DNA of 64,000 nt from Sorex araneus (taxonomy: Eukaryota; Chordata; Mammalia; Eulipotyphla; Soricidae), in assembly GCF_027595985.1 (NCBI RefSeq), contig NC_073304.1, forward strand, positions 141,120,925-141,184,924. The letters run 5' to 3'. The notes below the pieces were generated by a model. The model was not told where the DNA came from and did no database searches. It was given only the letters and a program-made list of their open reading frames with translations. The number at the start of each line of letters is the position of its first letter. Within the stretch, counting starts at the first letter, position 1. Positions 20,549-31,584 of this stretch are shown piece after piece. Position numbers and translations under genes: made by a program.

Positions 20549-20965
20549 TTATTTCTCTCTTTCTTTCTATCTTTCCTTCTTTCTTCCTTTCTTTCTTTTA
20601 TTCTTTCTCTCTTTCTCTCATTCTCTCTTCCTTCCTCTCTTCCTTCTTTCCTTGCATCCTTCCTTTCTTCCTCCCTCCCTCTTTCATTCTTTCTTTCTCT
20701 TGTATCTTTTTTCTTTCTCTTTCTTTCTCTTTTTCTTTCTTCCTCCCTCCCTCCCTTCCTTCCTTCCTTTCTTCCTCCCTCCCTTCCTTTCTTCCTTTCT
20801 TCTTCCTTTCTTCCTTTCTTCTTCCTTTCTTCTTTCTTTCTTTTCTTTCTTTCTTCCTTCCTTCCTTTCTTCCTTTCTCTCTTCATTTTTTCTGTTTTCT
20901 TCCTATCTCTTTATCTCTTTCTTTCTTTCCTTCATTGTTTCTTTCCTTCTTCCTTTCTTCCTCTT
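20549..20965. repeat. Polypyrimidine tract (CTTT/CCTT-rich)
   Basis: About 410 bp of pyrimidines with minor interruptions, at the 5' edge of the antisense L1. Together with 16210-16690 it brackets the whole L1. Confidence 0.95.
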
Positions 20966-20966
20966 T

Positions 20967-21125
20967 GGGCTACACCCTGCAATGCTCAGGGTTTATTCCT
21001 GGCTCTGTAATTCAGAATCATTACTGGTGGGGCTCAGGGTTTCTATACAGGCTGCCAGAGATTAAACCCTGGTTGGCCTCATGCAAAGCAACACCCTTCC
21101 CCACTGTACTATGTCTCTGGTCTTG
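20967..21125 (-). mobile_element. SOR SINE, antisense
   Basis: 'gggctacaccctgcaatgctc', 'ttattcctggctctgtaat', 'gagattaaaccctgg' and 'ctgtactatgtctctggtc' follow the reverse SOR order. Confidence 0.9.
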
Positions 21126-21417
21126 CCCTTATTCATTCTACTCTTTTCTTAATACTGTAAATAAATGGGGAGCCTTATTGAAATAGTCCACAATATTTTT
21201 AAGAGCAAGGATATGAAGTTACCTGATGGGACCTCTTTAGAACACCACTTGAAGAGTCACACTTTCCTTACAATACAAATCAAAGGTGCCCTAGCCCTTG
21301 GATCTTCAAGGATCTCTTTTATCGTTATATCCAAATAATGATCCTGGAGTAAGAGAAATCCAAATGGCAGACCAATCATACAACTCCCTCTTCTTCACAA
21401 GTCTCCTAAAAACAAAG
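21126..21417. other. Single-copy sequence
   Basis: No gene or recognised repeat. Confidence 0.35.
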
Positions 21418-22357
21418 CAAAGCGGGGAGCCCCAGAGAGGGTCGGGTGAGAGCCCTCCCCAACCCAAGGGACACAGCCCCGGCAGACAAAAGCCTCCACA
21501 ACCCAACAGCTGCCATGTTTAAGACCACTCCCCACACACTTGGCCAAGCCTCATGCATGAGTAAAATTTGACAAAATCCAGTTACACGGAACTCTGTGAC
21601 TCGGGACTCTGGGTTCAACGAGACTGGGAGCGGAGATCCACTTCCTGTTTTCCCCCTGTCTCTGGAGACCCAGCAGTCATGCCCATAAGCCACCTCTTGC
21701 AGGCACCAGATAATGTCATCACTGGCCACCATCCAGATTGCACGGCTTTCTCTCCCGGAAGGGAGCAACATGACACCAACCATAGCCATGCCACCAGACC
21801 TCACGCCAGGCTGCTTCACTCGGGGCACCCCAGAAGAATAAGGGTGAGAGCCCTACCCCCCACTAAGGGATCCATCCCTGGCAGCCGAAAACCTCCACAA
21901 TTCAACCGTCGCCATGCTCAAGGCCGCTCCCCACATGCTCAGGCCAAGCCTTACGAGGGAGTGAACCTACTTCTGGACCATGCAGCCGCATTGCGGCCAC
22001 ATGACACATCATAAGACACTCCCTACCCATTTTCCAAAAGTACCACACCACATTTGATGGGGTTCAAATAGTAGGCAACCAATCATACAGGGAAATATAT
22101 ATGTATGCACATATATATTTTTTCATATATATATATACCAAAGTTCACATCACTCAGCCTTTAACAACATTAGTGAGATTATAAAGAAGGCCTTAATGGC
22201 CCCTGCCAAAATAGAACAATCTTCACACTTTTTCCTCTTTGGATACTTTTTTGTAGCATTTTCAGCAGGTTTTCATAACAAACAATACAAAATATATTAT
22301 TTTGGTTGTGCTTTGAGAGAGGGATTGAGGCTTGGGATAAAAACATCCCAAATATGG
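21418..22357 (+). mobile_element. Type-2 composite retroelement, 5' part (split by L1)
   Basis: Two related 5' monomers lie about 396 bp apart: 21424-21563 and 21820-21965. Both run 'cggggc/agccccag', 'gggtgagagccct', 'agcctccacaac'-like, 'gctccccacatgctcaggcc'-like. The body then has 'gatggggttcaaatagtagg', 'cttaatggcccctgccaaa' and 'gggataaaaacatccc'. The 3' end is displaced to 28024-28112 by the L1. No conserved ORF; frames of 140-148 codons are chance. Confidence 0.75.
22340..22357. repeat. L1 target site duplication, left
   Basis: AAAACATCCCAAATATGG pairs with AAAAATCTGAAATATGG at 28007-28023, with a few differences. The uninterrupted site in the sister element at 6341 reads AAACATCCTGAATATGG. 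Confidence 0.8.
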
Positions 22358-22894
22358 GACCGGGAAATGCTTCCCTGCGCTGCGCAGACCTGCGAGAAAC
22401 TGTCCCCCAAGTCGGCTTGGGCTTCTCTGCATCCTCCCCCACTTTGCCGCTGCTGCCAATCAAGCCCAGCACCGCCCCATCTCACGCGTCTTGAACAGGT
22501 AAAGACCAACCGGGAAACGCTTCCCTGTGCTGCATGGACCTGCGAGAAACTGCGACCCCACCAGGAAGATTCTGGGGGCGTGGACTGTATCTCAGTGGGC
22601 GTGGTCTCAAAGTGGGCGTGGCCTCCTGTCTGAGCAGCAGCCTCTAACCCGGCCGCAGATATTATCTCCACAGATATTATCTTTGACCTTAGCACAATAG
22701 GTATTGTCTATTTCTTTGAAAATCACTTTAATCATCTCAACCACTTATGCAAAATACCCATTAGCTTAGTCTAACTTTATACAACCTATCAGTGAATAAG
22801 CGAAGCTTAGAACAAACAGAGCCCCTCCTTCCCACAATAAGAGGGAACAGGAATAAAGAACCACAAATCTCAGACTCTACACTTCCATATCAAG
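22358..22894 (+). promoter_or_regulatory. L1 5' UTR with partial tandem monomer
   Basis: A segment 'accgggaaatgcttccctg...gacctgcgagaaactg' (about 22359-22402) recurs about 148 bp later (about 22507-22552), as in monomeric L1 promoters of rodents. It is GC-richer than the L1 body and has 'gtgggcgtgg' motifs at 22597 and 22611 that resemble Sp/KLF sites. L1 5' UTRs carry an internal pol II promoter; activity here is inferred. Confidence 0.7.
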
Positions 22895-23845
22895 ATGAAG
22901 AAGCAGCGAAAATCCCCTCCACCAAGAGAGGGAGAAGAAAAGATTCCAGAAACATCATCAGGGGCTACTCACATCTACGACCTCTCAGATAAACAATTCA
23001 GAGAGGAAATCTGGAGGAGAGTTGACCTACTACAAGCAACCATGGAACAGACATCCAATAAGTTAAGGGAGGAGATGAATGAAGCACTGCAACGGTCTAC
23101 CAAGAAAATGCAGGAAGAAATGAGAGCAGAAATTTCAAACCTACAAACGGAAGTCACACAAATAAAGGAATCGGTAGATGAACTAAAAATCTCATTAGAT
23201 GGCCTCAACAGTAGAATGACTACAGCCGAAGACAGAATCAGCGACCTAGAAGATGAGCTACAGAAAGCTTACAGACAACAACAAATCATGGCCAAAGACC
23301 TCAAAATAGCTATAGAACGAATCAGAGCCCTGGGGGATGACTTCAAGAGGAACAACATTAGAATCATTGGAGTACCAGAACCACAGGGAAGTAACCCCAA
23401 TGAAAAAAACACAATCAAAGACATCATTGCTAAGAAATTCCCAGAGCTGGAGAAGGCAGGCATCCAGATACAAGGAGTCCGAAGAGTACCAGAAAAAAAA
23501 GACCCAAATAAAAAGACTCCAAGGCATATCATAGTCAGAATGACAGATGCTATGGATAGAGACACAATTCTGCAAGCAGCAAGGTCAAAGAAGGAAATCA
23601 CATACAAAGGAGCACCCCTCAGATTTACAGCAGACCTGTCAGAGGAAACCCTCCAAGCCCGAAGACAATGGTGGGACATAGTGAAAAAACTCAATGAAAT
23701 GAATGCCTCACCAAGAATACTTTATCCGGCTAAACTCTCACTCAAACTCAAAGGAACCATACACTATTTCTCGGACAAACAACAGCTCAGGAACTTCATA
23801 GACTCAAAACCAAACTTGAAAGAAGATCTAAAGGGGCTACTGTGA
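22895..23845 (+). CDS. LINE-1 ORF1 protein (intact, 316 aa)
   Basis: L1 ORF1p is a trimeric RNA-binding chaperone that coats L1 RNA in cytoplasmic particles. The frame is uninterrupted from a Lys/Arg-rich N terminus (MKKQRKSPPPREGEEK). A heptad-rich coiled coil spans about residues 35-135 (ISNLQTEVTQIKESVDELK, RISDLEDELQK). The RRM starts at 'RNNIRIIGVPEPQG' (about 150-163), and the C-terminal domain has 'YKGAPLRFTADLSEETLQAR' and 'RILYPAKLSLKLKG'. Length is slightly below the roughly 340 aa of human ORF1p. The first in-frame Met with this context is used. ORF2 begins 42 bp downstream, the usual dicistronic spacing. Retroelement protein, not a host gene. Confidence 0.95.
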   Translation: MKKQRKSPPPREGEEKIPETSSGATHIYDLSDKQFREEIWRRVDLLQATMEQTSNKLREEMNEALQRSTKKMQEEMRAEISNLQTEVTQIKESVDELKISLDGLNSRMTTAEDRISDLEDELQKAYRQQQIMAKDLKIAIERIRALGDDFKRNNIRIIGVPEPQGSNPNEKNTIKDIIAKKFPELEKAGIQIQGVRRVPEKKDPNKKTPRHIIVRMTDAMDRDTILQAARSKKEITYKGAPLRFTADLSEETLQARRQWWDIVKKLNEMNASPRILYPAKLSLKLKGTIHYFSDKQQLRNFIDSKPNLKEDLKGLL

Positions 23846-23887
23846 GACACGTAGGAGCCCCATAAGAACAACAAATCCCACAGAAAG

Positions 23888-26800
23888 ATGACACAAAACC
23901 CCATCACAATAATCTCTCTCAATGTCAACGGCCTAAATGCACCTATCAAGAGACACAGAGTGGCAAAATGGATCAGGAAATTAAACCCAACATTCTGTTG
24001 CCTGCAAGAAACTCACCTGAATAGAGTAAACATAGACTCAAAGTCAAAGGATGGAAAACAATCCTGCAAGCAAACAACCCCCTTAAAATAGCTGGAGTGG
24101 CCATCCTAATATTGGACAAAATAGATTTCAGGTTGAAAAAGATTAAAACGGACAGCGAAGGTCATTTTCTGTTTATCAAGGGATATGTACAACAGGAAGA
24201 AATCACACTCTTAAACATATATGCACCTAATGAGCGACAAGCTAAATATTTAAAACAACTCTAACAGACGTTAAAGAGGACATCACTAACAGCACAATAG
24301 TAGTCGGAGACTTCAATACGACCTTATCGCCTCTAGATAGATAGACAAGAACAAAACTCAACAAGGAAACACTGACTCTGAAAGAAGAAATTGAAGAGAG
24401 AGGCCTAATAGACCTATACAGGGCCTTACACCCCAAAAAGAAAGACTACACATTCTTTTCCAGTGCACATGGGACATTTTCTAAAATAGACCATGTACTG
24501 GGCCCCAGAACATACCTCAATAGAATCGGAAAAATAGAAATTGTATCAACCATCTTTTCAGACCACGATGCGCTGAAGATAGAAGCTAATCACTCACCGA
24601 CACGGAGAATCAAATCAAACACCTGGAAATTAAACAATTCAATGTTGAACAATGAGTGGGTCAGGAAGGAAATCAAGGAAGAAATCAAAAAATACTTAGA
24701 AACAAATGAGAATGAAGACACAAGCTGCCAAAGCCTGTGGGACGCAGCTAAAGCCGTGTTAAGGGGAAATTTTATAGCTCTACAAGCATTCCTCAGGAAG
24801 GAAGAAAGGACCCTCATAGACAGCTTGACTTCACGATTGATAAACCACTAGCAAGTCTCACAAAGAAAGAAAGAGAGAGAACCCTAATAAACCAAATCAG
24901 AAATGAAAAGGGGGACATCATAACAGAAATCAGTGAGATTCAAAAGATCATTAGAGACTACTTCGAAAGTCTATATGCCACAAAACAGGAGAACCTAAAA
25001 GAAATGGATGGATTCGTTGATTCCTACAATCTCCCAAGACTGAACAAAGAAGACTTGGAATACCTGAATAGACCCATCAATCTTAAGGAACTTGAAACTG
25101 TAATCAAAAACCTCCCCAAAAACAAAAGCCCAGGCCCACATGGTTTCACTGGCGAATTCTTCCAAACATTTAAAGAAGACCTGTTGCCTGTTTTCCTCAA
25201 ACTTTTCCAGGAAATTGTAAAAACAGGAACTCTCCCAAACAGTTTCTATGAAGCACACATCTCCCTAATACCAAAAGCAAACAAAGACACCACTAAGAAA
25301 GAAAATTACAGACCAATATCCCTGATGAACACCGATGCGAAGATCCTCAACAAAATACTAGCAAATAGGATCCAACAACTCATCAAAAAGATCATACATC
25401 ACGACCTAGTGGGATTCATCCCAGGGATGCAAGGATGGTTTAACATTCGGAAATCAATCAACATAATCCATCATATCAACGAAAGTAAAGATAAAAACCA
25501 TATGATCATATCAATAGATGCAGAGAAAGCATTTGACAAGATCCAACATCCTTTCATGATGAAAACCCTCGCCAAAATGGGGTTTGGAGGAACTTTCCTC
25601 AAGATAGTCGAAGCCATCTATCACAAGCCTACGGCAAGCATTATCCTCAACGGGGAAAAACTAAGGGCCTTTCCTCTCAGATCAGGCACAAGACAAGGAT
25701 GCCCACTCTCACCACTCCTCTTCAATATAGTACTGGAAGTACTTGCGATAGCTATTAGACAAGAAAAAGAGATTAAGGGCATCCAGATAGGAAAGGAAGA
25801 AATCAAACTCTCACTCTTTGCAGACGATATGATACTATATCTAGAGAAGCCTAAAGCCTCTACTAAGAAACTTTTAGAAACAATAGACTTATACAGTAAA
25901 GTTACAGGCCACAAAATCAATACTCAAAAATCCATGGCCTTCCTATACGCAAACAATGAGGCAGAGGAAAGGGACATGAAAAAAGCAACCCCATTCACAA
26001 TTGTGCCCCAGAAAATCAAGTACCTCGGAATCAGCTTAACCAAGAAAGTAAAAGACCTCTACAAACAAAGCTACAAAACGCTACTCCATGAAATCAAAGA
26101 GGACATGAGGAAATGGAAACATATACCCTGCTCGTGGATAGGGAGAATCATTGTTGTCAAAATGGCAACACTCCCCAAAATATTATACAGATTCAACGCG
26201 ATCCCTATAAGGATACCCATGACATTTTTCAAAGAAATGGATCAAGCAATCCTAAAATTCATACGGAACAACAAACATCAAAGGATAGCTAAAACAATTC
26301 TTGGGAAAAAGACGATGGGAGGCATCACTCTCCCCAACCTCAAACTTTACTACAAAGCAGTAACAATTAAAACAGCATGGTACTGGAACAAAGGCAGAGC
26401 CGTAGACCAATGGAACAGTGTGGAATAACCCTACACACAACCCCAAATGTATGATCATCTAATCTTTGATAAGGGAGCAAGAGATGTGAAGTGGAGCAAG
26501 GGAAGCCTCTTTAACAAATGGTGCTGGCACAACTGGACCACCACATGCAAAAAAATGCGCTGAGACCTCGACCTAACACCATGCACAAAAGTCAGATCAA
26601 ATGGATTAAAGACCTCAACATTAGACCACAAACCATAAGGTACATTGAAGACAAGGTCGGCAAAACCCTCCACGATACTGAAGATAAAGGTATCTTCAAA
26701 GATGACACGGAACTAAGCAATCTAGTAGAAACAGAGATCAACAGATGGGACTACATTAAACTAAAAAGCTTCTGCACCGCAAAAGATACAGTGACCAGAA

Positions 26801-27543
26801 TACAAAGACTATCCACAGAATGGGAAAGGATATTTACACAATAGCCATCAGATAAGGGGTTAATATCAATGGTATATAAAGCACTGGTTGAACTCTACAA
26901 GAAGAAAACATCCAACCCCATCAGAAAATGGGGCGAGGAAATGAACAGAAACTTTACCAAGGAAGAAATGCGAATGGCCAAAAGGCACATGAAAAAGTGC
27001 TCTACATCACTAATCATCAGAGAGATGCAGATCAAAACAACCACAAGATACCACCTCACACCACAGAGACTAGCACACATCCAAAAGAACAAAAGCAACC
27101 GCTGTTGGAGAGGATGTGGGGAGAAAGGGACCCTTCTACACTGCTGGTGGGAATGCCGACTGGTTCAGCCCTTCTGGAAAACAATATGGACGATTCTCAA
27201 AAAATTAGATATTGAGCTCCCATTTGACCCAGCAATACCACTGCTGGGAATATATCCCGGAGAAGCAAAAAAGTATAGTCGAAAAGACATCTGCACATGT
27301 ATGTTCATCGCAGCACTGTTTACAATAGCCAGAATCTGGAAAAAAACCCGAATGCCCTAGAACGGATGACTGGTTGAGGAAACTTTGGTACATCTATACA
27401 ATGGAATACTATGCAGCTGTTAGAAAAAAGGAAATCATGAATTTTGCATATAAGTGGATTGGCATGGAAAGTTTCATGCTGAGTGAAATGAGTCAGAAAG
27501 AGAGAGACAGACATAGAAAGATTGCACTCATCTATGGTATATA
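23888..27543 (+). pseudogene. LINE-1 ORF2 (endonuclease/reverse transcriptase), inactivated
   Basis: ORF2p nicks target DNA and reverse-transcribes L1 RNA. The endonuclease starts MTQNPITIISLNVNGLNAPI and keeps LQETHLN, but it frameshifts near 24050 and carries stops. About 60 codons appear deleted near 24838 relative to other L1 ORF2s (the text jumps from 'LTSRLI' to 'NKPLAS'-like sequence). The RT domain is open over 25004-26428 (474 codons): NYRPISLMN, '[12 protein letters not shown]', '[19 protein letters not shown]' and the catalytic 'FADDMILY'. Stops follow. The C-terminal Cys/His segment '[18 protein letters not shown]' is in 26869-27360, and the last codons lie beyond a further frameshift, near 27543. 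Confidence 0.93.
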
Positions 27544-28006
27544 GAATAACAGAGTGGGAGACTAACACCCAATAATTGTAGAAATCAGTACCAAGAGGTT
27601 GACTCCATGGTTTGGAGGCTGGCCTCACATTCTGGGGAAAGGGCAACTCAGAGAAGGGATCACCAACTATAATGTAGTCGAAGGCCATGAGGGGGAAGGG
27701 TGTTGCGGGCTGAATGAGGGCTAGAGACTGAGCACAGTGGCCACTCAACACCTTTATTGCAAACCACAACAGCTAATTAGAGAGAGAGAACAGAAGGGAA
27801 TGCCCTGCCACAGTGGCAGGGTGGGGTGGGGGGAGATGGGATTGGGGAGGGTGGGAGGGATGCTGGGTATACTGGTGGTGGAGAATGGGCACTGGTGAAG
27901 GGATGGGTTCCCGAACTCTGTATGAGGGAATCATAAGCACAAAAGTGTATAAATCTGTAACTGTACCCTCACAGTGATTCACTAATTAAAAATAAATAAA
28001 TTTTTT
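27544..28006 (+). mobile_element. L1 3' UTR and tail
   Basis: Contains 'gtggggggagatgggattgg', 'gggcactggtgaagggatgg' and 'cagtgattcactaattaaa', ending A/T-rich. The reverse complement of this block is the 'ccatccctccaccagtg' signature seen at every antisense L1 end in the window. Confidence 0.93.
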
Positions 28007-28112
28007 AAAAATCTGAAATATGGTGGTGAGAAGGTGTAATGGTGGTGGGATTGGTGTTTGAATATTAAATGTAATCAAATATTGTAAACTGCCTTATAAA
28101 ATAAAAAAATTA
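28007..28112 (+). mobile_element. Type-2 composite element, 3' part after L1
   Basis: Starts with the right target duplication (28007-28023), then 'tggtgagaaggtgtaat', 'ggtggtgggattggtgtttg', 'aatgtaatcaaatattgtaa' and an A-rich end. It directly continues 22357. Confidence 0.88.
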
Positions 28113-28194
28113 GAAGCAAAGATTTCAGGAAGAATTCAGGACATTAAAAAAAGAGATTTGTATGAAATTCACTAAGAGCTAAGTTTATGACAAT

Positions 28195-28980
28195 TTTTAA
28201 AAATGTTTTGTGAATCACCATGAATTACAGAGTTACAAAAGTATCCGTGATTGAGTTTCAAATCTACAATGTTCCAACACCAACCTGTATCAGTGTTTAG
28301 TTTTCTCCATTGGTTTCTCGTTTCCCTCCTGCCTTTAGCTGGCCTCTTGGCAGGAGCTATTTTTTTAAACCTCTTGTTTTTGTTTCTTTTATAGACTCTG
28401 TAGTTTACAATTACTGATAGGCTACTATGCATGTCACTTTACCTTCTTTTAGCTCCTAGTGACCACTTCTATCATTGTCCTACTGGTCCCTTTCTGGCCT
28501 ATCCCAACTCTTCTTCCCTCCCCCACCCTAAGTGGGGCAAGCTTCCTACTAAGGACCAGTTCTCCTACTCTTGGCTTCCATTGCTTTAATGCATTAGTCA
28601 TTCTCCTACTGTTTCTTTATATCCTGCATATGAGTGAGATTATTGTGTGTCTGCCCCTCTAAATCATTTCACTCATTATGATACTTTCCAGATCCACCTA
28701 TATATCAGCAAATTGCACTTCCCCTTTCTTTATGACTGAGTAGTGTTCCATTGTGTATATGTACCTTAGCTTCTTCATCCAATCATCTCTTCTTGGGCAC
28801 AGATTGTTTGCAGGTTTTGACAATTATGAAGAGTCTGCAATGAACATAGAAGTACATGTGTCTTTTCTGCATTGTGTTTTAAGACCCTTGGGGTATATTC
28901 CCATGAGTGGAATTGTTGAGATGTGTGGCATATTAGTTCCTAAATTTTTGAGGAATTTTCATAAATTTAGTAAATACTAA
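28195..28980 (-). mobile_element. Older L1, antisense, 3' end
   Basis: 'gaatcaccatgaattacag', 'ccgcatatgagtgag'-like, 'tcatttcactcattatgat', 'gagtagtgttccattgtgta' and 'ggtatattcccatgagtgga' follow the antisense L1 ORF2 end, but diverge well beyond the young copies. Confidence 0.82.
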
Positions 28981-29153
28981 AGCAGATAAAATAAGACATG
29001 GGGTGAAATATCCAGCCCCAGAGAGAGCTTCATGAATTTTCCATCTGGAAAAACAAAGAAAATTTCCAGAGAAAAAGAAAATGATTTTGATTATGTGGAG
29101 GAAATCCCCACTAACTTCAGTTAAATCTGTTTTTAACAAAAGGAGATGACAGG

Positions 29154-29299
29154 GGCTGGAGCAATAGTACAGCAGGTGGGGCATTTTTCTTGCAAGAATC
29201 CAACACAGGTTTAATTCCTGCATACCATATGGTCCTCTGAGCACCACCAGAAGTAACTCCTAAGCATTGACAGGTGTGACCCCTCGCCCAAAAAAAGAA
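29154..29299 (+). mobile_element. SOR SINE
   Basis: 'ggggctggagcaatagtacag', 'ggggcatttttcttgc', 'catatggtcctctgagcac' and 'caggtgtgacccctcgccc', then A-rich. Confidence 0.93.
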
Positions 29300-29820
29300 T
29301 ATGGTAAAACACAATGGAGAAATATCTTCAAATTATGCTGGAAGAGTATAGAGTATTTTGTGTAAAAAATATCTCTGTCAGCTAAAATGTTTAAGAATGG
29401 AGGCTGGATGAGTCTTTTCAACATATATAGAATCTAAATAATAGCACTATGGGGCCATTTCCAGGAGGAAAAATTTTTTTAAGGCTTAAGGTCTAGAAAG
29501 CAATGGATACACCTCCATGGATACATCTCTGTACCTCCTGTACAGAGCAAAAAAGCCTGGAATTATAGTTTCCAGCAGATTAAGAAAATAGCCAATTCAC
29601 ATTGAACAATTATGCAAAGTGTCTCTAAGTGTATTCTTCAGAAAATGAAGTCCTGCAGTGCTGATTGTCATAGAAAGACAGATGTTTCTGAAGATCTGAG
29701 ACAGCAAATGTCCTCCATTGACAACATAAACAATAAAAAATGGGGTGGAAGGAGAAGTGGGAGAAAAAGAAAGACAGAAACCTCAGGTGGAAAGTGATTG
29801 TTTAAAGAAATTTCAGGGTT
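29300..29820. other. Single-copy sequence
   Basis: A 61-codon basic frame (29612-29797) has no recognisable domain; nothing else seen. Confidence 0.35.
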
Positions 29821-29821
29821 T

Positions 29822-30010
29822 AAGGGCTGAAGATACATCGCAGAGGTTTTGAACACAGGCTTTGCACGCGGGACCCTGAGATTCTATCTGCAGCACTGCA
29901 TGCTCCCTCAGGCACAGCTTTGCGAAACCACCTGAAGCAACCTCCAGTGAGCCAGAAGTAGCACCTCAAATACTGCTGAGTGTGGCTCCAGAACCAAAAG
30001 AACAAGAGGG
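29822..30010 (+). mobile_element. SOR-like SINE, diverged
   Basis: 'gggctgaagatacatcgcag', 'ctttgcacgcgggaccctgag' and 'ctgctgagtgtggctccag' are SOR-like; old copy. Confidence 0.65.
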
Positions 30011-30039
30011 GCAGAGAGGGGTCGACTAGATGAAGGAAC

Positions 30040-30165
30040 TTTCCTGGCTTGTGATCCTGGTTCTACTGACCCTGGTTCAATCTTCAGGCAACACCAGGAG
30101 TGACCTCCAAGCACAGAACTCGGAATAGCCCTTAAGCGCTGATGTGTTGGCCACTCCCCTGACAA
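30040..30165 (+). mobile_element. SOR-like SINE, 5'-truncated
   Basis: 'ctggttcaatcttcaggc', 'accaggagtgacctccaagc' and 'tagcccttaagcgctg' are the SOR 3' half. Confidence 0.68.
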
Positions 30166-30169
30166 ACAC

Positions 30170-30745
30170 ACTTCCTCAAAAGGCAAAATAGATCCAGAAA
30201 TAAGATCTGTGATAATAGACGGTGTTGCACATATGAAAGTAAACACGCAGCTGATGAAAGAAGCAGTTCCATCGCCAGGTAGTGCACGGCCTCTACTTCC
30301 ATCTATGGCTACTTCCACCTCTACTTCTACCTGTGGCTCAGCCCAGCAAGAGAGTCCCAACTCAACATCACTGACTTTGCTCTCCTGACCGCTCCTTATT
30401 GGCTGTGTCTATCCGCAGGCTCCTTCTGACCTCCACTTCTGTCTCTGTGCCGTCACCCTGGGCAACGCCCGTTTAAGTGAGATCACTGCACAGTTAGAAA
30501 CTGCTTTCCAGACACGAAGTCATTTGCCAGATGGAAAAGATGATGAATATTCTCTTAGCACTGCTTATAAAGTCAAACACAGACAAAATGTAGTAGCAAA
30601 GGAAAATTTTAACTACTCCCTTGGAAATCATCTCTAAAAGTGAAACTCTGATCTGTCCTTAAATTAATGTTCTTGATGGCTTCAAGTTTTGGGGCAGTGC
30701 AAAAGTAACATGGTAACTTGTCTGGCCACCACTTTTCCTTGATTA
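30170..30745. other. Single-copy sequence
   Basis: A repeated 'ctacttccac/ctacttctac' word lies at 30290-30335; no gene recognised. Confidence 0.35.
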
Positions 30746-30749
30746 TATG

Positions 30750-30918
30750 TGCTTGGGGGTTGAGAGAGTTGCTCTTGGGCTATACCTGACTTTATGCTTA
30801 GGGGTGACCCCTGACAGTGCTCAGGGGGACATGGCCATTATCAGAGATCAAAATGGTGTTGGCTGCATTGCAAGGCAAGGGCCATAACCCATGCAATATC
30901 TCTATAACCCTGGCCACC
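30750..30918 (-). mobile_element. SOR-like SINE, antisense, diverged
   Basis: 'gggctatacctgactttatgc', 'ggggtgacccctgacagtgc', 'cagagatcaaaatgg', 'caaggcaagggccataaccc' and 'atctctataaccctggcc'. Confidence 0.72.
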
Positions 30919-31059
30919 ACTCTTTATTAGTCATATGTGAGCTGGTACCCGCCTCTTCCTTATAGAGAAGAGCAGAGATGTTAGCTTTATTCCCTTTGAG
31001 CATCTTGCTTCCCATCTTGCAGTTCTCATTCTTGACTTCAGATTGTTCTCATCTGACCA

Positions 31060-31325
31060 GCTTTTTTAAGTCTTCCTGAAAGAAAGAGAGAGAGACAGAG
31101 AAAGAGAGAGAGAGAGAAGAAAAGTATCTGCCTTAGAGGAAGACTGGGGGGCGGGTGGTGGCAGGAGGGAAACTGGGGACATTGGTGGTGGGAAGTGTAC
31201 ACTGGTGAAGGGATAGGTGATGGAAGATTGTATGATTCAAAGCCAATCATGAACAACTTTGTAACTGAATCTCATGATGATTCAATGAAAAATAAATAAA
31301 TAAATAAATAAATAAATAAAAGTCC
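31060..31325 (+). mobile_element. Type-1 composite element 3' end
   Basis: GA-rich tract (31081-31120), 'agtatctgccttagagg', 'gtgtacactggtgaaggg', 'ttgtatgattcaaagcc', 'gaacaactttgtaactgaat' and 'tgatgattcaatg', followed by (AAATA)n. Same layout as 15297-15515. Confidence 0.78.
31297..31320. repeat. (AAAT)n tail microsatellite
   Basis: 'aaataaataaataaataaat' forms the tail of the element above. Confidence 0.9.
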
Positions 31326-31584
31326 TTCTCAGCCTTCACTCCAGACCCATTATATCAGAACCTTGAAAGTAGGGCCTGCATGAGTTTTCCAAAGCGTTCC
31401 CAAGTGATTCCAGAATAAAACAGGCCAAGAACTGATTTAAAAGCTGAAACTTCTAGAACAGTAGCTATTCTAGAATCTTGGCTACCTCTACATTCACCAC
31501 ATTGCTCTAGAAGTGCTAATATCCATACCTCTCTACCTTAGTAAGTATTGAGCATCACCTGGACTTCAGAGTTATATAAAACTG

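Larger units (their letters stand above)
22358..28006 (+). mobile_element. Near-full-length LINE-1
   Basis: A 5.65-kb L1 with 5' UTR (22358-22894), intact ORF1 (22895-23845), broken ORF2 (23888-27543), 3' UTR and an AATAAATAAA-rich end. It is inserted in a type-2 composite element with a 17-18 bp target duplication. All other L1 fragments in the window are collinear with it. ORF2 breaks and an internal deletion near 24838 make it non-autonomous now. Confidence 0.96.

Noticed and set aside
20533..21065. Lys/Glu/Arg-rich and Phe/Leu-rich frames
   Set aside because: Polypyrimidine tract in translation.
22297..22695. 132- to 145-codon frames on both strands over the L1 5' UTR
   Set aside because: They lie across the composite-element/L1 junction and the L1 5' UTR repeat; no domain.
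25004..26428. 474-codon reverse transcriptase frame as a host gene
   Set aside because: It is the central part of a broken L1 ORF2, collinear with flanking L1 sequence and bounded by the L1 target duplication.
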